NCBI GenBank assembly: GCA_027487145.1
Contig: JAIYEC010000055.1
Span: 1 to 7,387, forward strand
Direction of reading: 5' to 3'
Length of the DNA stretch: 7,387 nucleotides
From: a bacterium
Lineage (GTDB): Bacteria > Patescibacteriota > Minisyncoccia > Phycocordibacterales > UBA918
This document shows, in pieces, positions 1 to 6,041 of this stretch. Position numbers and translations under genes: made by a program. Numbering within the stretch: position 1 is the first letter of the stretch; every line of letters begins with the position of its first letter. The notes beneath the pieces are model-generated. The model saw nothing but the letters and a program-made list of their open reading frames with translations. It was not told the origin of the DNA and searched no databases.

Positions 1-47
1 AATGCTGGAGCTTGGGCTTTGGGAAACAACGAAAAAGGTATTGGTGA

Positions 48-509
48 ATGTTGTATGCACCTATTGATACAAGTACTGTGCGGGGATTCTTCAGCAGGCG
101 TGACGACGCCGTGTGGGTTGAAGGATATGTTGAGCAGTACACCGGACTGCGAGATTGTCCGTCGGGGAGGGATTTAAGGAGGCCTGTTGGTCGGGTACTT
201 GAGTACCCTGAAACTGAGGGCGAGCTGTTTGGCGAGCCTGGTACCCTATCGTACGATAAGACGTTGGCACAAGTAGTCAATCTGTCCCAGATTGTCGAGC
301 TGATACGTCGGCAGGAATGCGGTCAAGAGGGTGAACTCCTGATTGATGGCTTCAAGAATCTGTTCCCGGTCCAGGGCTTGGATGGGGGATTATATATCGT
401 GCGCGGCGACTGGAGTGCCGATTATCCGCGAAGGTGGTTCCTTGATTGCTACCCTTACAACCCGCTCGCTGTGTGGCATGAGGGAAACAAGGTCTTCATG
501 AACCCCTGA
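48..509 (+). CDS. Hypothetical protein, 153 aa, GC-rich outlier
   Basis: I do not recognise this protein and assign no function. It is soluble in appearance: no signal peptide and no membrane segment. The N-terminal two thirds is charged and mixed. The C-terminal third (about residues 97-153) is rich in aromatic residues and glycine (LLIDGFKNLF, GGLYIVRGDW, RRWFLDCYPYNP, KVFMNP), which suggests a small beta-rich domain. From memory, this tail resembles short hypothetical proteins seen in Patescibacteria, but I cannot verify that. The start is fixed by an in-frame TGA directly before the ATG; AAAGG at 34-38 gives a plausible ribosome binding site 9 nt upstream, the only one in the window. It ends in TGA, whereas all the other genes end in TAG or TAA. 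The block is about 54% GC against roughly 40% in sampled parts of the next gene. A strong terminator follows, so it ends a transcription unit. It may be real but lineage-specific or transferred. Confidence 0.6.
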   Translation: MLYAPIDTSTVRGFFSRRDDAVWVEGYVEQYTGLRDCPSGRDLRRPVGRVLEYPETEGELFGEPGTLSYDKTLAQVVNLSQIVELIRRQECGQEGELLIDGFKNLFPVQGLDGGLYIVRGDWSADYPRRWFLDCYPYNPLAVWHEGNKVFMNP

Positions 510-520
510 TCGCTTTTTTG

Positions 521-571
521 GCTCTCCACTCCAGGCACAGTGATACTGTGCCTGGAGTGGAGGCTATTTTT
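521..571 (+). terminator. Strong intrinsic terminator after the hypothetical gene
   Basis: A perfect 18-bp inverted repeat, 524-541 against 545-562, encloses a 3-nt loop (GAT) and is followed by T-rich sequence (567-571, TTTTT). The stem is mostly G-C, starting CTCCACTCC and closing at CACAGT. It can be lengthened by GC pairs at 521-522/563-564 with T523 bulged. The T-run lies only on the right, so it acts on the + strand. It sits 12 nt after the stop codon at 507-509 and separates this gene from the sugar transferase. Confidence 0.88.
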
Positions 572-600
572 ATATATGGGCTCAAGCTGTATCAGTTGCT

Positions 601-651
601 TGCTATACTTCGAAACTTCTGTAGGATTAAAAACGTTATATACAAAGATCC
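601..651 (+). promoter_or_regulatory. Candidate promoter region for the sugar transferase
   Basis: A promoter is expected here because a terminator precedes it and no gene lies between. Two candidates are visible. TGCTATACT at 601-609 is an extended -10 (TGnTATACT) and would give a leader of roughly 35 nt. TATACA at 639-644 lies exactly 7 nt before the ATG at 652, the same spacing as the folD promoter, and would give a leaderless mRNA. Neither has a clear -35 at 16-18 bp. There is no Shine-Dalgarno sequence before the ATG. I cannot choose between them. Confidence 0.4.
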
Positions 652-2004
652 ATGGGAGAACGAACCAGAGAGCTTCTGACCCTTATTTTAGGGGACATAT
701 TGGTATTTAACGTAGCCCTCTGGCTAACGCTTTTTCTTCGCTATCTAGAAATACCCGATAGCGCCCGACTAGAAGCTCACTTTGAGCCCTTCCTTATTTT
801 TACCATTATTTGGATTGTTATCTTCTTCATTCTTGGGTTATATGATAAACAAACAAATCTTCTTAAGCGATTATTGTTGAGTCGCATTTTGTATGCTCAG
901 GTGATTAATGTAGTGTTAGCAGCGGTACTCTTTTTTGTGATTCCGTTTGGGATTGCTCCAAAAACTAATCTCGTAATTTACCTCGTTGTATCTGTACTCT
1001 TGATGACGTCTTGGCGATTGTTCCTTATCCCACTGTTGTCACCTAAACAGCAACATAAAGCTATCTTGATAGCTGACGGGGAAGAGGCAGTTGAGCTGGC
1101 TGATGAGATTAATAACAATGATCGATACAACTATTACTTTGTCAGGATTGTTGATTCAAAAACATTAGAGAGTACTCCAGACTTTGAAGCAAAACTACTT
1201 GCGCTTGTGAAGCGAGAGAAGATTGACCTTATTGTGGCCGATGCACGGAGTGAGGCAATCAAGACATTTCTGCCGTCACTGTTTGATTTATCATTTCTTC
1301 ACTTTGAATTTACGTTTCTTGACTTTAACTGGCTGTACGAAGACACATTTGATCGAGTCCCGGTTCGCTGTATTCAATACGATTGGTTCATTTCAAACAT
1401 CTCTCAATCTAAGAGTGTGCTGTATGATGCTGTAAAGCGATCAATTGATATTGTCGGTGCGCTCTCTCTACTCCTACCTGCGCTCATTCTTTTTCCGTTT
1501 GTGGCGCTAGCCATCAAGCTCGAAGATGGAGGTCCACTGTTTTATACAACAATTAGAGTGGGACAGTACAACCGACAAATCACTATTTATAAATTGCGAA
1601 CGAAGAATGGACGTGATGATAGCGCGAGTGCGCTCAAGAGTGAATTGGTAGATACCCGGGTTGGATTATTTTTGCGAAAGACTCGGATTGATGAATTGCC
1701 ACAACTTATCAATGTTCTTAAGGGCGACCTTTCATTTATTGGTCCGCGACCGGAAATACCAACACTGGCAGCCGTGTATGCCAAGGAGGTGCCGTACTAT
1801 AACGCTCGGCATTTCTTGAAGCCTGGCCTTTCAGGGTGGGCGCAAATAAATAATTTTGACGTACCGCGCGGAGGGATAGATGTTGCCCGTACCAAAGTAA
1901 AACTTTCGTATGACTTGTTTTATCTGGAACGCAGGTCTCTTCTCCTTGATATTCATATCATCTTGAAAACCGCCGCTACCATCATTATGCGAACCGGAAC
2001 CTAG
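652..2004 (+). CDS. Polyprenyl-phosphate sugar-1-phosphate transferase, WbaP/WcaJ type
   Basis: This membrane enzyme is expected to transfer a sugar phosphate from a nucleotide sugar to undecaprenyl phosphate, the first membrane step of capsule, exopolysaccharide or glycoprotein glycan synthesis. At 450 aa it has the full large-form layout: four hydrophobic segments (about residues 8-30, 47-64, 76-98, 105-127), a middle Rossmann-like domain (about 131-250) and the catalytic module. The module opens with KRSIDIVGA and a membrane-dipping helix (262-290), then GGPLFYTT, YKLRTK (313-318), the catalytic DELP (D347-E348), GDLSFIGPRPE (358-368) and PGLSGWAQI (391-399). The middle domain lacks a clear glycine-rich nucleotide loop, as is common in this family. 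The sugar cannot be read from sequence, and no glycosyltransferases lie nearby to hint at the glycan. The start is the first ATG of the frame, followed directly by the first hydrophobic segment. It ends in TAG. Confidence 0.93.
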   Translation: MGERTRELLTLILGDILVFNVALWLTLFLRYLEIPDSARLEAHFEPFLIFTIIWIVIFFILGLYDKQTNLLKRLLLSRILYAQVINVVLAAVLFFVIPFGIAPKTNLVIYLVVSVLLMTSWRLFLIPLLSPKQQHKAILIADGEEAVELADEINNNDRYNYYFVRIVDSKTLESTPDFEAKLLALVKREKIDLIVADARSEAIKTFLPSLFDLSFLHFEFTFLDFNWLYEDTFDRVPVRCIQYDWFISNISQSKSVLYDAVKRSIDIVGALSLLLPALILFPFVALAIKLEDGGPLFYTTIRVGQYNRQITIYKLRTKNGRDDSASALKSELVDTRVGLFLRKTRIDELPQLINVLKGDLSFIGPRPEIPTLAAVYAKEVPYYNARHFLKPGLSGWAQINNFDVPRGGIDVARTKVKLSYDLFYLERRSLLLDIHIILKTAATIIMRTGT

Positions 2005-2071
2005 ATCGATTGAGAAGAGGTTAGGGTACGGTGTGAATAATTGAAGCTAAGGTTGATACGACTGGGCCTAA

Positions 2072-2100
2072 GCAACAGTTTGGATGCTAACGGTTTGGGT
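2072..2100 (+). repeat. Imperfect 15-nt direct repeat upstream of the folD promoter
   Basis: AACAGTTTGG at 2074-2083 recurs as AACGGTTTGG at 2089-2098, one mismatch in ten, with a period of 15 nt; both copies are preceded by GC (GC and GCT). The repeat ends about 12 nt upstream of the proposed -35 box of folD. It could be a protein-binding site or chance. The rest of 2005-2109 shows no gene, no tRNA-like fold and no terminator with a T-run. Confidence 0.25.
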
Positions 2101-2109
2101 GTTTCAGAA

Positions 2110-2145
2110 GCGACAAGAAAGTAAGTGTGGGGTATACTCGCCCTA
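2110..2145 (+). promoter_or_regulatory. folD promoter, predicted leaderless
   Basis: GCGACA at 2110-2115 (four of six matches to TTGACA) and TATACT at 2133-2138 (five of six matches to TATAAT) are separated by exactly 17 bp. TGTGG at 2126-2130 lies just upstream of the -10. Only 7 nt (2139-2145) lie between the -10 and the ATG at 2146, so the transcript should begin at or within a base or two of the A of the start codon. This decides the start: the in-frame GTG at 2125 lies inside the promoter and would not be transcribed. Confidence 0.68.
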
Positions 2146-2940
2146 ATGATTGTTGACGGAAAGAGAATTGCAGAAAACATCTATCAAACCACCGCAGACG
2201 AGGTAGCTCAATTTTCTCGTGTCCCCACGATGGCTGCTATTACCTGTGCTCCTAATTTTGAAACTCAAAAGTACCTCGAACTCAAAAAGCGAAAAGCCGC
2301 TCTCGTTGGTATTGCCCTGCGCGTAGTGGAGTTACCACAGGACGCTACAACCGAAGAAGCGATTACATGTGTTGAGGCTGTGGCTTCTCAGGTTGATGGG
2401 ATAGTGGTGCAGCTACCATTTCCAGCGCATATTGATAGGGAGGCGGTCCTGCGAGCGGTTCCTCCAGCTAAAGATCCAGATGGTTTCTCGTACGGAACAT
2501 CTACTGGTGTATGCATACCACCTGTGACTGGCGCAATTCTTGAGATTGCAAAAGTACATGACGTCTCGTTTTTAGATAAGAGAATAGTTGTCCTGGGGCA
2601 GGGTCGTTTGGTTGGTGGCCCTATCACACACTATTTAAAAACTATCGGAGCTGATGTCATCGCGCTTGATCAGACCGATACTACGCATCTGGCGGTCACC
2701 AAAACAGCTGATATTGTTATCACGGGTATCGGGAAAGCCCACTTTGTCACCCAAGATATGGTGAAAGAGGGAGTAATTATTTTTGATGCTGGTACATCTG
2801 AAGATGGAGGAGTTGTCGTCGGAGATGTGCATCCAGCTGTGGTTCACCAAGCTACTCTCTTTACGCCTGTGCCTGGAGGCATCGGTCCTATTACCGTAGC
2901 GGTACTTCTTCGCAACCTGGCCAATTTAGTCCGTCAATAG
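2146..2940 (+). CDS. folD: Methylenetetrahydrofolate dehydrogenase/cyclohydrolase (FolD), divergent
   Basis: FolD interconverts 5,10-methylene-, methenyl- and 10-formyl-tetrahydrofolate in the cytoplasm, supplying one-carbon units for purines and formyl-Met-tRNA. The protein is 264 aa against about 285 usually. It keeps the catalytic Tyr43/Lys47 pair (KYLELK), QLPFP (89-93), KDPDG with Asp112, and PVPGGIGPIT (240-249 region). The PCTP motif is changed to PVTG (126-129). The dinucleotide loop reads GQGRLVGGP (151-159) in place of the usual GRSxIVGxP, and the second strand of the nucleotide domain ends in Asp175 (VIALD), a pattern typical of NAD rather than NADP binding. The ATG at 2146 is chosen because MIVDGKRIAE is the family's usual N-terminus and a promoter lies directly upstream. 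It stands between the sugar transferase and secDF with its own promoter. It ends in TAG. Confidence 0.93.
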   Translation: MIVDGKRIAENIYQTTADEVAQFSRVPTMAAITCAPNFETQKYLELKKRKAALVGIALRVVELPQDATTEEAITCVEAVASQVDGIVVQLPFPAHIDREAVLRAVPPAKDPDGFSYGTSTGVCIPPVTGAILEIAKVHDVSFLDKRIVVLGQGRLVGGPITHYLKTIGADVIALDQTDTTHLAVTKTADIVITGIGKAHFVTQDMVKEGVIIFDAGTSEDGGVVVGDVHPAVVHQATLFTPVPGGIGPITVAVLLRNLANLVRQ

Positions 2941-2956
2941 TCCTCGTTTACCATAA

Positions 2957-2978
2957 TGTGGTATAAATGATCGTATTT
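2957..2978 (+). promoter_or_regulatory. Candidate secDF promoter with near-leaderless start
   Basis: TGTGG (2957-2961) directly precedes TATAAA (2962-2967), a good -10. It resembles the folD arrangement, where TGTGG lies two bases further from the -10. The ATG at 2979 lies 11 nt after the -10, so the leader would be about 4-5 nt. I see no convincing -35 at 16-18 bp. The ATG at 2967 overlaps the -10 itself and could only be used by a transcript reading through from folD. Confidence 0.45.
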
Positions 2979-4421
2979 ATGAAAGAAACATCAGCTCAGA
3001 CAGAGACGTTTTTACGTTTCTTTAAAGCCGCCGTAGTTCTTGCTGTAATTGGAGGAATTGCCTGGTTTATTAGTACTCGTGCTTTGGGGGAAAATCCAAC
3101 GAAGCCATTTAAGCTCGGGCTAGATTTAGCCGGGGGCTCACATTTAGTGTACGAAGCCGATGTCTCAAAGGTTGATCCAAGCGAAGTTCCAGAACTTATG
3201 GGGGTTTTGCGCGAAGTAGTTGAGCGACGAGTCAACGCTTTTGGGGTATCGGAACCAATTGTACAGGTAGAAAAGAGTAGTATCGTTGCCGAAAAAGAGT
3301 CACATCGCCTGGTAGTAGAGCTCCCGGGGGTGACTGACGTTAAAGAAGCTATTAAGCAAATCGGAGAGACACCACTGCTTGAATTTAAGTTGCTTGATGA
3401 AGAAAGGTTGGCTCAACAGCAAACACTCGAATCACTCAACTCACTGGTTGAGAATTCAACCAGTTCAAAAATCGCGCTGGGTGGCGTAAAGGTGAACGGG
3501 GAAGAGATTAAAGCTGAAGATCCGTATGTCGACACTGGTCTTACTGGACGATACCTTGAAACAGCAACTCTCGAGTTTTCAAATGGCCAAGGTGGCCAGG
3601 TAGCTAATGAGCCACTGGTGACCGTAAAGTTCAATGAAGAAGGAGCCAAATTATTTGCTGACATAACGCGCGCTAATGTTGGTCGCCAAATTGGTATCTT
3701 CCTTGATGGCGAACTCCTCTCGTCACCAGTAGTTAATGAACCAATTACGGGTGGCACAGCGGTAATTTCAGGACAATTTACCGTTGATGAAGCACAAGCC
3801 CTTTCAAAAAATCTTAGCTTCGGTGCGCTTCCCGTACCAATTACACTGGCGAGCACACAAACAATTGATGCAACTCTCGGAGCGGGCGTCATTGACCAAA
3901 TTATTAAAGCCGGGTTATTTGGTTTTATTCTTATTTCAGTCTTCTTAGTCTTCTGGTATCGAGCGCCGGGAGTGGTCGCTAGTATTGCCCTTGCCTCATA
4001 CGTACTCATTTCCCTCCTTATCTTTATGCTTATCCCAGTGACGTTGACCGCCGCTGGTCTCGCGGGGCTCGTACTCTCACTTGGTATGGCAGTTGACGCC
4101 AATATCTTGGTGTTTGAGCGAATGAAAGAAGAGTACCGCGCCGGGAAGAGTAGTCGCGAGGCGGTTGCAGATGGATTTGATCGAGCCTGGTCTGCGATTC
4201 GAGACGGTAATGTGACAGCTCTGCTCTCAGCCGTTATCTTGTTCTGGTTTGGAAACTCACTTATTAAAGGCTTCGCGCTTGTATTAGGTATCGGTACTAT
4301 TATCTCAGTGGTATCAGCCATCTCAATTACTCGAACACTGCTTCATATCTTGCCTGACGTGAAGCGAAGCGATTCTGGCGTATGGTCGTGGTTATTTGGA
4401 ACAGGACTAATCAAAAAATAG
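2979..4421 (+). CDS. secD: Protein translocase subunit SecD
   Basis: SecD pairs with SecF in the membrane and uses the proton or sodium gradient to help pull proteins through SecYEG after SecA has pushed them. The 480-aa protein has the family order: one N-terminal membrane helix (about 14-32), the conserved KLGLDLAGGSHLVYE (45-59), a large extracytoplasmic region (about 60-300) and five C-terminal helices (about 309-327, 331-352, 354-373, 410-427, 430-455). The signature AVDANILVFERMKEE (371-385) is intact, with the Asp of the cation-relay region present. Nothing is truncated. The ATG at 2979 is preferred over 2967 because the latter lies within the -10 box; the difference is four residues (MIVF). 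It is followed after 1 nt by secF. It ends in TAG. Confidence 0.95.
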   Translation: MKETSAQTETFLRFFKAAVVLAVIGGIAWFISTRALGENPTKPFKLGLDLAGGSHLVYEADVSKVDPSEVPELMGVLREVVERRVNAFGVSEPIVQVEKSSIVAEKESHRLVVELPGVTDVKEAIKQIGETPLLEFKLLDEERLAQQQTLESLNSLVENSTSSKIALGGVKVNGEEIKAEDPYVDTGLTGRYLETATLEFSNGQGGQVANEPLVTVKFNEEGAKLFADITRANVGRQIGIFLDGELLSSPVVNEPITGGTAVISGQFTVDEAQALSKNLSFGALPVPITLASTQTIDATLGAGVIDQIIKAGLFGFILISVFLVFWYRAPGVVASIALASYVLISLLIFMLIPVTLTAAGLAGLVLSLGMAVDANILVFERMKEEYRAGKSSREAVADGFDRAWSAIRDGNVTALLSAVILFWFGNSLIKGFALVLGIGTIISVVSAISITRTLLHILPDVKRSDSGVWSWLFGTGLIKK

Positions 4422-4422
4422 T

Positions 4423-5400
4423 ATGTACATTATTCGAAACAAAAAAATCTTTCTTATCATCGGCGGGGCGATTGTGGCTATCTGTTTAGGGATTGTGGCG
4501 ACGTTTGGTATCAAACTCGGTATCGACTTTACTGGCGGCTCTCTGACTGAAGTCAAGTATGATGCAGTACCAGAAAAATCTGCTGTTGAAGCGGCGGTGG
4601 CAGAACAGGGATTGGGAGAGTTCGCCGTCCGTCATTCTAAGAGTGAAGCTGGTGATGGGTACTTGATTACCACCCGAGATCTGGGCGAAGAAGAACGAGT
4701 AGCACTTGAAACAAAGTTGCTCGCCGTAAGTGAGGGAGGGGAGCTGGTGCGGTTTACTTCAATTGGACCAGTGATTGGACAAGAGCTTGCCGACAAAGCA
4801 GTCTGGGCGGTTGGAGCAGTATTAGCACTTATTATAATCTACGTTGCAATCGCCTTTATGGGAGTTGGTGCGCCAGTCTCCTCTTGGGTATATGGCAGCA
4901 TGACGATTGTTGTTCTTGGGCACGATATTTTAGTGCCGCTTGCGTTTATCAGTTTGATGGGTGAGTTTGCGGGAGTTCAGGCAGATATTCTTTTTGTAAC
5001 CGTACTCCTTACTATTCTTGGATTTTCAGTGAACGACACCATCGTTATCTTCGATCGTATCCGCGAGAAATTAAAACAAAATCGCACTGAATCAAGTCGA
5101 ACTATTCCGGTTCCTGGTGGAAAAGATGAGGTAGAAATCACCTACACTCTCACCAAGCCATTTGGAGATTTGGTAGGGCAAGCAATTGACGAGACTATGA
5201 GCCGTTCGATTAATACCTCTCTCACTGTATTGTTGGCACTCGGAGCATTGTACTTCTTTGGTACATCAGTTACCGATATGTTTGTCTTGAGCCTCATTGT
5301 TGGTGTTATTGCCGGAGCCTACTCATCAATCTTTATTGCGTCGCCACTACTTGTTCTCTATCAAGAAATGCAAGATAATAAACGAAAAAATGAGCGGTAG
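4423..5400 (+). CDS. secF: Protein translocase subunit SecF
   Basis: This is the partner of SecD in Sec-dependent export. The 325-aa protein has an N-terminal helix (about 8-30), GIDFTGGS (33-40), a periplasmic-type domain ending in TSIGPVIGQEL (112-122), and five more helices. The signature FSVNDTIVIFDRIRE (201-215) and SRSINTSLTVLLALG (260-274) are present, then GAYSSIFIASPLL (298-310). Between RIRE and SRSINTS, a cytoplasmic loop is longer than I expect for SecF: about residues 219-245 carry an extra segment including TIPVPGGKDEVEITYTL. It starts 1 nt after the secD stop with no Shine-Dalgarno sequence, so it is presumably translated by coupling or re-initiation. It ends in TAG; the C-terminus is short and basic (NKRKNER). 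Confidence 0.95.
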   Translation: MYIIRNKKIFLIIGGAIVAICLGIVATFGIKLGIDFTGGSLTEVKYDAVPEKSAVEAAVAEQGLGEFAVRHSKSEAGDGYLITTRDLGEEERVALETKLLAVSEGGELVRFTSIGPVIGQELADKAVWAVGAVLALIIIYVAIAFMGVGAPVSSWVYGSMTIVVLGHDILVPLAFISLMGEFAGVQADILFVTVLLTILGFSVNDTIVIFDRIREKLKQNRTESSRTIPVPGGKDEVEITYTLTKPFGDLVGQAIDETMSRSINTSLTVLLALGALYFFGTSVTDMFVLSLIVGVIAGAYSSIFIASPLLVLYQEMQDNKRKNER

Positions 5401-5422
5401 CGATTATTTTGAGTTTAGTTCC

Positions 5423-5450
5423 CAATTCGCCCCTTTCCTAGGGCGAATTG
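5423..5450 (+). promoter_or_regulatory. Perfect 10-bp hairpin between secF and the kinase gene
   Basis: CAATTCGCCC (5423-5432) and GGGCGAATTG (5441-5450) form a perfect 10-bp stem with an 8-nt loop. No T-run follows directly; the next U-rich stretch is at 5466-5476. The right arm can also pair its AATTG (5446-5450) with CAATT at 5463-5467, right before that U-rich stretch, so two exclusive folds are possible. It may be an mRNA processing or attenuation element, or a weak terminator. It lies in the 86-bp gap 5401-5486, which otherwise holds only AT-rich -10-like sequence (TATTAT at 5467-5472). Confidence 0.45.
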
Positions 5451-5486
5451 CTGGAACAGGTCCAATTATTATTTTTGTATAAAAGT

Positions 5487-6041
5487 ATGATACTCGGCAT
5501 CACTGGTACAGACGGAGCAGGGAAAGGTACAGTAGTCGAGTATTTGGTGACCCACAAAGGGTTCATACATCATTCAGTCAGTGGGTACATCACAAGAGAA
5601 GTTGAACGACAAGGATTACCTGTTTCTCGTAATCAGCTGAGACTTACTGGTAACGAACTTCGGGAGAAAAATGGTGATGATGTTTTGGTACAAACCGCCA
5701 TTACAGAAATACAGCTATACCATGAAGAAAACTCTATCATCGAATCTATCAGAGCTGTTGCAGAAGCACAGACGCTAAAGAAACACCAGGGAATCCTTTT
5801 GGCTGTTGATGCTGATATCCATGTGCGGTATACCCGTGTGCAAGGTCGGCGGATGGAAAAAGATCAAGTGAGTTTTGAAGAGTTTGTGAGGCACGAAGAG
5901 TTAGAAAAAAACGATCCAAACCCGCACGGTATGCAAAAGGCAAAAGTAATGGAAATGGCAGACTACACAATTTTTAATAATGAAACTCGGGAGGTGTTAC
6001 ATCAGCAAGTCGATGAGTTTTTAACACAGTATGGTATCTAG
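5487..6041 (+). CDS. P-loop nucleotide kinase-like protein (UPF0200/dephospho-CoA kinase type)
   Basis: The 184-aa protein is a soluble P-loop phosphotransferase of the small-kinase fold. The Walker A loop is GTDGAGKGT (7-15). Next come GYITREVERQG (33-43), LTGNELREKNGDD (53-65), a second-strand motif ESIRAVAEA (86-94), a basic lid-like segment (R114, R117, R121, R122) and EEFVRHEELE (131-140), and ADYTIFNN (168-175). This order matches the archaeal UPF0200 and CoaE-like kinases, where the equivalents read GDxxRxE, the GIR..E motif and AD..I.N. The substrate is unknown: dephospho-CoA, a nucleoside or a nucleotide are all possible. The ATG at 5487 puts the first beta strand (MILGITG) at the N-terminus as in relatives; the TTG at 5448 would add 13 unlikely residues and begin inside the hairpin arm. 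It overlaps the next gene by 11 nt and ends in TAG. Confidence 0.75.
   Translation: MILGITGTDGAGKGTVVEYLVTHKGFIHHSVSGYITREVERQGLPVSRNQLRLTGNELREKNGDDVLVQTAITEIQLYHEENSIIESIRAVAEAQTLKKHQGILLAVDADIHVRYTRVQGRRMEKDQVSFEEFVRHEELEKNDPNPHGMQKAKVMEMADYTIFNNETREVLHQQVDEFLTQYGI

Noticed and set aside
1..67. Possible end of an upstream gene
   Set aside because: All three forward frames are open at the left edge: one closes at 45-47 just before the ATG at 48, another at 65-67 and the third at 175-177. None shows a recognisable motif, so no gene can be assigned.
524..562. Inverted repeat as an insertion sequence end or integron-like site
   Set aside because: The arms are separated by only 3 nt and followed by a T-run, there is no transposase or target duplication, and the position right after a stop codon fits a terminator.
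2005..2124. Possible tRNA or small RNA in the gap before folD
   Set aside because: No T-loop GTTCGA-type sequence, no cloverleaf, and the only stem (around 2046-2073) is short with an A-A mismatch and no T-run.
2125..2145. GTG at 2125 as the folD start
   Set aside because: It precedes the -10 box, adds seven residues absent from the family, and would not be in the predicted transcript.
2967..2978. ATG at 2967 as the secD start
   Set aside because: It overlaps the TATAAA -10 box; 2979 suits the promoter better. It remains possible for read-through transcripts and changes only four residues.
3413..4321. Long open frame of 302 codons antisense to secD
   Set aside because: It lies wholly opposite a strongly conserved gene, is rich in Ser/Thr/Pro/Arg as expected of an antisense shadow, and shows no motifs.
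5297..5482. Forward 61-codon frame overlapping the secF end
   Set aside because: It is a shadow of secF that runs through the intergenic hairpin, with no recognisable features.
5448..5486. TTG at 5448 as the kinase start
   Set aside because: It begins inside the hairpin arm, and the 13 extra residues precede the normal first beta strand of the fold.
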